Assembly: GCA_029884335.1 (NCBI GenBank)
Contig: JAOUIA010000004.1
Location: 1 to 64,000 of the forward strand
From: Betaproteobacteria bacterium
Lineage (GTDB): Bacteria > Pseudomonadota > Gammaproteobacteria > Burkholderiales > Casimicrobiaceae
Direction: 5' to 3'
DNA length: 64,000 nt
Part shown: positions 60,001 through 64,000 of the stretch, one piece after another
How positions within the stretch are numbered: position 1 is the stretch's first letter
Layout of the letters: each line of letters starts with the position of its first letter
Position numbers and translations under genes: made by a program
Notes under the pieces: generated by a model
Told to the model about the DNA's origin: nothing
Database searches by the model: none
The model's input: only the letters and a program-made list of their open reading frames with translations

Positions 60001-60223
60001 CCTCGACCTCGCGCGCGGTCGCGCCCGGCCAGTCGGTGCGCACCACCATCGCCTTGAACGTGTACGGCGGGTCTTCCGACTGGCCGAGCTTCGTGTACGC
60101 GAGCGCGCCCATCAGCGCGGCGACGATCACCAGGAACGCGACCAGCGGCCGGTGGTCGAGCGCCCACTCGGAGAGGTTGATCCCCGAGCGGCTGCGCACG
60201 CCGGGCACGCGATCCGACGTCAT
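57044..60223 (-). CDS. RND efflux transporter inner-membrane pump
   Basis: This 1059-aa RND protein has the first membrane span near residue 25, GLVVAVSIPLVLATTFLFMDLFDIGLHKISLGALVLSLGLLVDDAIIAVEMM in the TM2-TM4 region with the proton-relay Asps, a large periplasmic loop in each half, and RRFRPIVLTAAAAVFAMVPL near the end. Length and layout match the AcrB/HAE group. The ATG at 60223 is five bases after the adaptor stop. It exports substrates with the adaptor and an outer-membrane channel not found here. Confidence 0.93.
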   Translation of the reverse strand: MTSDRVPGVRSRSGINLSEWALDHRPLVAFLVIVAALMGALAYTKLGQSEDPPYTFKAMVVRTDWPGATAREVEEQVTDRIERKLQELPLEWIRSYSKPGESLVLIGLRDSLPSSSVPELWYQVRKKVGDIRGSLPAGIRGPFFNDEFGDTYTNIYAITGEGFGYRDLKAFGDRLRGELLRVPGVAKVDFIGEQEERVFVEFSNAKLATLGLEASQLVATLAAQNAVAPAGAFETGTDRIYLRPSGGFESVDTIRELSLRVNNRVFRLGDVAEVKRGYADPPQQKMRWHGREALGVGVTMVKGGDVIELGAALDATVARMRAELPVGVEVDAVASMPKAVQRSINVFVRSLAEAVAIVLAVSLLSLGLRTGLVVAVSIPLVLATTFLFMDLFDIGLHKISLGALVLSLGLLVDDAIIAVEMMAVKLEQGFDRFRAASYAWTSTAFPMLTGTLITVAGFLPIATARSGTGEYTRSLFQVSAIALVVSWFVAVIAIPWLGYRMLPDYAKARPAPLWRRALARARGRPEPPPRPAAHDAAAVYDTPFYRRLKRAVEWTVEHRALAIAVTLAAFAASMIAFRFVPQQFFPASSRPELMVDLRLPEGSSFAATLAEAKRMEAVLARDEGVESFVGYVGAGSPRFYLPLDQQLTQSNFAQFVLVTKDNRERERVRARLLKLFEDDFPALRGRVARLENGPPVGFPVQVRVSGDDVGRVREIAREVRAVVAASPDVANVQFDWDEPSKVVRLAIDQDKARLLGLSSQDIAQFLNTSVSGVVVTQFREGNKLVDVVLRGVEAERAQLSFLRDLAIPARGGKAVPITQVARLEVGLEPGIVWRRNRQPTVTVRGDLKGDAQGPDVVMRMAPDIDALRAKLPAGYRIELGGVVEDATRGQKSIAAGVPLLVLVVLALLMVQLKSFSRTLMVVLTAPLGMIGVTAGLLASGLPFGFVAMLGTIALSGIIMRNSVILVDQIEQDRAAGAPAWDAIVGATVRRFRPIVLTAAAAVFAMVPLVRSDFFGPMAVAMMGGIVAATLLTLAFLPALYAAWFRVRRDGSAGQATAAA

Positions 60224-60228
60224 CGCAT

Positions 60229-61335
60229 TCAGCGAGGAGAAGGCGCGGGGCGGCCCTGCGCGACCAGGCCCGCGCCCTCGTAGGGCCGCACGACCTGGCC
60301 TTCGACGAGCTTGTTGGCGCCGGCGGCGACGATCCACTCGCCGTCGGCGAGCCCGCGCGTGACCACCGCGCCGTCCTCGCGGAACGCGCCGAGTTCGACG
60401 GCGCGCAGGCTCACCTTGCCGCTGCCGTGGTCGAACACCCACACGGCCGGCTTGCCGTCGGTGCCGTGGTAGATGGAGGCGAGCGGCACGAGCGCCGCGC
60501 GCGCGTCGCCGGGGCCGATCACCGCGACGTTCGCGGTCATGCCCCAGCCGAGCGCGGCGTCGGCGCCGGGCACCGCGACGCGCACGGCAAACGTGCGCGT
60601 GGCCGTGTCGACGGACGGAGAGACTTCGCGCAGGCGCGCGGGGTAGCGCTTCTGCGGATCCGCCCACAGCGCGACGACGAGTTGTCGCGCCGACTTCACC
60701 TCGGCGAGGCGGTGCTCCGGCACCGCGATGACCACTTCGCGCTCGCCCGTCTCGGCCAGCTTCATCACGACCTGCCCGGCCGCGACGACCTGCCCGGCCT
60801 CGACATTGAGCGCCGTGACCACGCCGTCGGCCGGCGCGACCAGCGTCGCATATCCGGCCTGGTTGCGCGTGACGGCGAGTGTGGCCAGCGCCTGCTCCAG
60901 CCGCGCAGCTGCCGCGTTCATGGCGTTGCGCTTCTGGTCGAGCGCGGAGGCGCTCACGAACTTCTGCTTGTACAGGTCCTCGTAGCGCTGGAGTTCGGCC
61001 CGCGCGTACGCCTCGTCGGTGCGGGCCGCGGCGACGGCCGCCCCCTGCGCCTGCGCCTGCAGCGCCACGTCGGCGGGGTCGAGCCGCGCGAGCGCCTGCC
61101 CGCGGCGCACGGCGGTGCCCACGTCGACGCTGCGCTCGACGAGCTTGCCCGCGATGCGGAACGCGAGGTCCGCCTCGTGCCGCGGCTTCACTTCGCCGGC
61201 GAACACCGCGACGTCCTGCGCGGCGCCGATCGCGACCTTCGACAGCACGACCGGACGGACCGGCTCGGGTAGGGCGGCCTCGCGCGCGCACGAAGCGAGC
61301 AGCGCGACCGCGACGACGGGCAGCAGCGCTCTCAT
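60229..61335 (-). CDS. RND efflux periplasmic adaptor lipoprotein
   Basis: This 368-aa membrane-fusion protein begins MRALLPVVAVALLASCAREA. LASC is a lipobox, so the mature protein is probably a lipid-anchored periplasmic adaptor. The biotinyl-lipoyl-like halves are HEADLAFRIAGKLVERSVDVG and YATLVAPADGVVTALNVEAGQVV, with a coiled-coil hairpin between them at about 90-150. The start overlaps the tetR stop by four bases (ATGA). Confidence 0.93.
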   Translation of the reverse strand: MRALLPVVAVALLASCAREAALPEPVRPVVLSKVAIGAAQDVAVFAGEVKPRHEADLAFRIAGKLVERSVDVGTAVRRGQALARLDPADVALQAQAQGAAVAAARTDEAYARAELQRYEDLYKQKFVSASALDQKRNAMNAAAARLEQALATLAVTRNQAGYATLVAPADGVVTALNVEAGQVVAAGQVVMKLAETGEREVVIAVPEHRLAEVKSARQLVVALWADPQKRYPARLREVSPSVDTATRTFAVRVAVPGADAALGWGMTANVAVIGPGDARAALVPLASIYHGTDGKPAVWVFDHGSGKVSLRAVELGAFREDGAVVTRGLADGEWIVAAGANKLVEGQVVRPYEGAGLVAQGRPAPSPR

Positions 61336-62003
61336 GGCCGGGCCTCCGCTGCGCCGGCCTGCGCCCGCGAGCGGCCGATCGTGCCTTCCCACAGCGCGCG
61401 CAGCGCCTGCGCGAGCTCGTCGGGGAAGTCGGCCGGCCCCATGCCGCAGGTCCCGGGCTCGTCGCGCGAGTGCGCGAAGGACAGCTGCCACAGGCCGACG
61501 ATGAGCGCGAAGCTGCGGCGCAGCAGCGGCACGCCCTCGCCCGCCGCAAGCTCGGGGTAGTGCCGCTCGAGTCCCGCGCCCGCGGCCTGCAGGCGCTCGT
61601 GCATCCGGGTGTGGAACGCGCCCGCGGTTTCGACCGGGACTTCGGTGGCCATCATGCCGAGGCAGCGCGTGGCGAGCGGCAGAAACGTCGCGCGCGCGAC
61701 GATGTGCTCCTGCGTGAGCGTGACCAGCTCGTCGAGCGTGACCGGCGCGTCCTGCGCGAGACGCGCGGTCAGCGCGCTGAAGAACTCGTCGGCCTGCCGC
61801 TCGTGCGCGGCCAGCAGCAGCTCTTCCTTGCTCGGGAAGTAGAGGTAGACCGTGCCCTTCGCGAGGCCGGCCTCGTCGGCGACCTCGGCGACGTTGGCCA
61901 CGCGCGCCGGCGAGCGCGCGAGCAGGCGCTCGGCGGCGTCGAGTATCGCGTGGTGGCGTTCCTGCTTGTCCTCGGCGAGGACGGCTCGCTGGCGGATGAC
62001 CAT
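61332..62003 (-). CDS. TetR/AcrR-family repressor
   Basis: This 223-aa regulator has the N-terminal HTH: HHAILDAAERLLARSPARVANVAEVADEAGLAKGTVYLYFPSKEELLLAA at about 17-66. The C-terminal ligand domain is of the TetR_C type. It is the first gene of the pump operon and should repress it. Two TGAC-N5-GTCA dyads overlap its promoter, giving autoregulation. Confidence 0.93.
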   Translation of the reverse strand: MVIRQRAVLAEDKQERHHAILDAAERLLARSPARVANVAEVADEAGLAKGTVYLYFPSKEELLLAAHERQADEFFSALTARLAQDAPVTLDELVTLTQEHIVARATFLPLATRCLGMMATEVPVETAGAFHTRMHERLQAAGAGLERHYPELAAGEGVPLLRRSFALIVGLWQLSFAHSRDEPGTCGMGPADFPDELAQALRALWEGTIGRSRAQAGAAEARP

Positions 62004-62018
62004 CTTTCCCTCGACAAC

Positions 62019-62031
62019 TGACCGTGGGTCA
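62019..62031. promoter_or_regulatory. TetR operator 1 (TGAC-N5-GTCA)
   Basis: The dyad tgaccgtgggtca lies between the promoter and the tetR ATG. Its partner 31 bases away has the same half-sites. Confidence 0.65.
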
Positions 62032-62041
62032 CTTGATTAAG

Positions 62042-62070
62042 AGCCTAAATGACCCCGAGTCAGTTGTCAA
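62042..62070 (-). promoter_or_regulatory. Sigma-70 promoter of the tetR-adaptor-RND operon
   Basis: On the minus strand TTGACA (62070-62065) is separated by 17 bases from TAGGCT (62047-62042). It is 39 bases before the tetR ATG and overlaps the second operator. Confidence 0.65.
62050..62062. promoter_or_regulatory. TetR operator 2 (TGAC-N5-GTCA)
   Basis: The dyad tgaccccgagtca lies inside the -35/-10 spacer. With operator 1 it forms a larger imperfect inverted repeat of 19-base arms (62013-62031, 62050-62068; 16 of 19 paired). Confidence 0.65.
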
Positions 62071-62524
62071 CCCGATCGCCCCAAGACTCCCCGAGCATGC
62101 CGTTGCAATGCGCGGCCGATCGTCCGTCGCCGTGCCGGGACTCCCCCGCCATGGCGACCCATGGAATTCCCCGGCCAGGTCGGCGTGCAGCCACCGGGTA
62201 CCAGGCTCGCGATGGTTTGCCGGCGGGCCAGACCACGCTGATCGCGATCTCGGCACGCTTCGCCGGATGCGGAACGTACGTGAGCCCGAAGTGCTCCGCA
62301 CGCCGCGTGGCCGACACACACAGGTGAGCGCCCCTCCGGATTCCGGCGGCGTTGTCGAACATCGCATCCGCGCGATCTTGGCCAGGTTGGTTGAAATCGA
62401 TGTCGCGGCGTCCACTGGCGAGCAGCGTTCGCATTGGCGATGCGTCACGCGCGCGCCATTGCATTGACCGCCGCGGCGCCACGCCCCATGATCGGCTCCG
62501 AAACAGCGCGCGGTCGGCCAAACC
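62071..62524. other. Intergenic region between the pump operon and the gentisate-type operon
   Basis: This 454-base stretch has no gene I can support. A minus-strand frame of about 120 codons runs through it, but it has no ribosome site, no recognised family and mixed third positions. It could be a gene remnant. The promoter of the flavin monooxygenase should lie near its right end. Confidence 0.4.
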
Positions 62525-63670
62525 ATGAAGATCCGGATCCTGGGCGCAGGTCCTGCGGGCCTGTACTTCGCCGCACTGATGAAGCGCCTCGACCCGTCGC
62601 ACGACATCGCCATCTTCGAGCGCAACCCGCGCGACGCGACCTGGGGCTTCGGCGTCGTCTTCTCGGACCGGGCCCTCGACTTCCTGCGGGCCGACGACGA
62701 GGCGTTGTACCGGTACCTGACGCCCCATCTGGAGAATTGGCCGGACATCACCATCGTCCACAACGACACGGCGATGCCGATTGCCGGCAACGGTTTTGCC
62801 TCCATCGGGCGCCTAGAGTTGCTGACGCTGCTGTACGGCTACGTCGAGCAGCTCGGCGTGAAGCTCAGCTTCGGTGCCGAGATCACCACGCTGCGACAGA
62901 TGGGCGAAGCCGATCTCGTCGTCGGGGCGAACGGGGCGTTCTCGTGGATCCGCAGCGAAAACGAGGACAGGTTCGGCACGACGACCGACTGGCGCCGGAA
63001 CCGGTTCATCTGGTACGGCAGCACCAAGGCCTTCGACAGCCTGACGCTGACGTTTCGCGAGACGGACCTCGGCGTGTTCTGCGCCCACCACTACCGCTAC
63101 CGGCCGGATCGCAGCACGTTCCTGGTCGAGGTCGAGGATGCCACCTGGCAGCGCGCCGGCTTCGCGACGATGAGCCCGGACGATACGATCCGGCACTGCG
63201 AACGCGTCTTCGCCAGGGACCTGGACGGGCACCGGATCATCTCGAACCACTCCCACTGGCGGAACTTCCCCGCGATCTGGAATGAGCGCTGGAGCTTCGG
63301 CAACGTCGTGCTGCTCGGCGACGCGTTGCGCACGGCGCACTTCTCCATCGGCTCGGGCACGCGCCTGGCGATGGAGGATGCGGTCGCGCTGTTCAAGGCC
63401 TTCCGGGAGGTCGGCACGAAGGACGTCCCCGCTGCGCTGGCGCTGTTCCAGCAGCAGCGCCTGCCGCCGATGAAGAAGATCTGGGACGCGGCGAACGCCA
63501 GCCTGCGCTGGTACGAGGACATGGACCGCCTGGTGCGCACGCTCTCGCCGGTGGAGTTCGCCTACAGCTACATGACGCGCACGGGCCGTGTCGATCACGC
63601 CGAAGTCAGGCGGCGGGATCCGGCGCTGGCGGCGAGCTACGAGGCACTGCGCCCGGAAGTCCGGGGCTGA
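62525..63670 (+). CDS. FAD-dependent aryl-CoA monooxygenase (salicylyl-CoA 5-hydroxylase-like)
   Basis: This 381-aa group A flavin hydroxylase has the FAD dinucleotide motif GAGPAGLYFAALMKR at residues 7-21 and a second FAD motif GDALRTAHFSIGSGTRLAMEDAVALF at 265-290. DDTIRHCERVFARDLDGH lies between them. The GDA-xx-AHFSIGSG form is characteristic of salicylyl-CoA 5-hydroxylase and related CoA-ester hydroxylases. The next gene encodes gentisate 1,2-dioxygenase, which fits hydroxylation of salicylyl-CoA to gentisyl-CoA. The CoA ligase and thioesterase would lie beyond the window. Confidence 0.85.
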   Translation: MKIRILGAGPAGLYFAALMKRLDPSHDIAIFERNPRDATWGFGVVFSDRALDFLRADDEALYRYLTPHLENWPDITIVHNDTAMPIAGNGFASIGRLELLTLLYGYVEQLGVKLSFGAEITTLRQMGEADLVVGANGAFSWIRSENEDRFGTTTDWRRNRFIWYGSTKAFDSLTLTFRETDLGVFCAHHYRYRPDRSTFLVEVEDATWQRAGFATMSPDDTIRHCERVFARDLDGHRIISNHSHWRNFPAIWNERWSFGNVVLLGDALRTAHFSIGSGTRLAMEDAVALFKAFREVGTKDVPAALALFQQQRLPPMKKIWDAANASLRWYEDMDRLVRTLSPVEFAYSYMTRTGRVDHAEVRRRDPALAASYEALRPEVRG

Positions 63671-63682
63671 AGGACGACGATC

Positions 63683-64000
63683 GTGAACGATTCGCTGGGG
63701 CGCCTGGAAGACCTGCCGGCCGACTACCTGCTGGAGCTCAAGGCGCGGAACACGCTGCCGCTCTGGCCGTCGCTGCGAGCGGTGCTGCCCTACGGCAGGC
63801 CGAGCCGGTCGACCCGGCCGGCGCACTGGCGCTACCGGGACATCCGGCCGCAACTGCTGCGCGCCGGCGAGCTGACGCCGATCGAGAAGGCCGAGCGCCG
63901 CGTGCTGGTGCTGTGCAACCCGGGCCTGGGGCTCGAGAGCATGCGGGCCACTGCGACCATCTACGTCGGCCTGCAACTGATCCTGCCCGGCGAGACCGCG
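63683..64000 (+). CDS. Gentisate 1,2-dioxygenase (partial, cut by window end)
   Basis: The first 106 codons are visible from a GTG at 63683 with AAGGA nine bases upstream, 12 bases after the monooxygenase stop. [58 protein letters not shown] and [26 protein letters not shown] are the typical N-terminal cupin region of gentisate 1,2-dioxygenase. The Fe-binding His motifs should follow just beyond the edge. It cleaves gentisate to maleylpyruvate with O2 and Fe(II). Confidence 0.85.
   Translation, partial: MNDSLGRLEDLPADYLLELKARNTLPLWPSLRAVLPYGRPSRSTRPAHWRYRDIRPQLLRAGELTPIEKAERRVLVLCNPGLGLESMRATATIYVGLQLILPGETA

Overview
The window is a very GC-rich chromosome segment that looks betaproteobacterial, most likely Burkholderiales or a near relative. 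The evidence is the ribB(A)-ribH-nusB / thiL-pgpA-cinA / recA-recX block, the abundance of Liv-type and tripartite-type solute-binding proteins, and several families of dispersed repeats typical of that group. I see no rRNA, tRNA, integrase, transposase, phage gene or CRISPR array. Nearly all of it is conventional chromosomal coding sequence.

Region 1 (1-16.3 kb) is a catabolic island. Two plus-strand genes (a MetE-like methyltransferase and an ABC_sub_bind protein) converge on a long minus-strand run from 14.47 kb down to 2.17 kb. That run carries the protocatechuate 4,5-cleavage (PCA meta-cleavage) pathway: ligK, ligI, ligA, ligB, ligC, a second ligA/ligB-like pair, ligJ, an alpha/beta hydrolase, a complete Liv-type ABC importer (binding protein, H, M, G, F) and a terminal hemerythrin. 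Upstream lie a ModA-like binding protein with no signal peptide and a divergent LysR regulator. A 17-bp sequence is shared by the two control regions. Together these genes would import an aromatic acid and convert protocatechuate to pyruvate and oxaloacetate. No LigU-type tautomerase is visible.

Region 2 (16.3-29.3 kb) holds a secreted Ala/Pro-rich protein, an SDR, ppk2, an aldehyde dehydrogenase, and a large SARP/AfsR-like ATPase-TPR regulator followed by a DUF1127 protein and a ferritin-like diiron protein. It ends with a peptide-type solute-binding protein, a Tyr/Pro/His-rich secreted protein and a sorbosone-dehydrogenase-like protein.

Region 3 (29.4-44.1 kb) holds argE with an overlapping AstE/AspA-like metallopeptidase, a truncated globin overlapping a PAS-class III cyclase gene, and an internally duplicated unknown protein coupled to a TRAP binding protein. 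It continues with comEC divergent from putA, a PaaI-type thioesterase, two small unknown proteins and threonine aldolase.

Region 4 (44.1-57 kb) is housekeeping: alaS, a small HTH protein, a DUF2182/DUF1326 pair, recX-recA, cinA-GNAT-pgpA-thiL (coupled through GTGA overlaps) and nusB-ribH-ribB(A). It is dotted with REP-like inverted repeats and two arrays with 66-bp periods. One array sits in frame upstream of the acetyltransferase domain.

Region 5 (57-64 kb) is a TetR-adaptor-RND efflux operon with a well-formed promoter and twin operators. It is followed by the start of a salicylyl-CoA/gentisate-type pathway (flavin monooxygenase, then gentisate 1,2-dioxygenase cut by the window edge).

The least-explained items are the globin-cyclase pair, the duplicated protein beside the TRAP receptor, the cytoplasmic ModA-like protein in the PCA control region, the inverted repeat at the ligJ start, and repeats whose edges coincide with stop codons.
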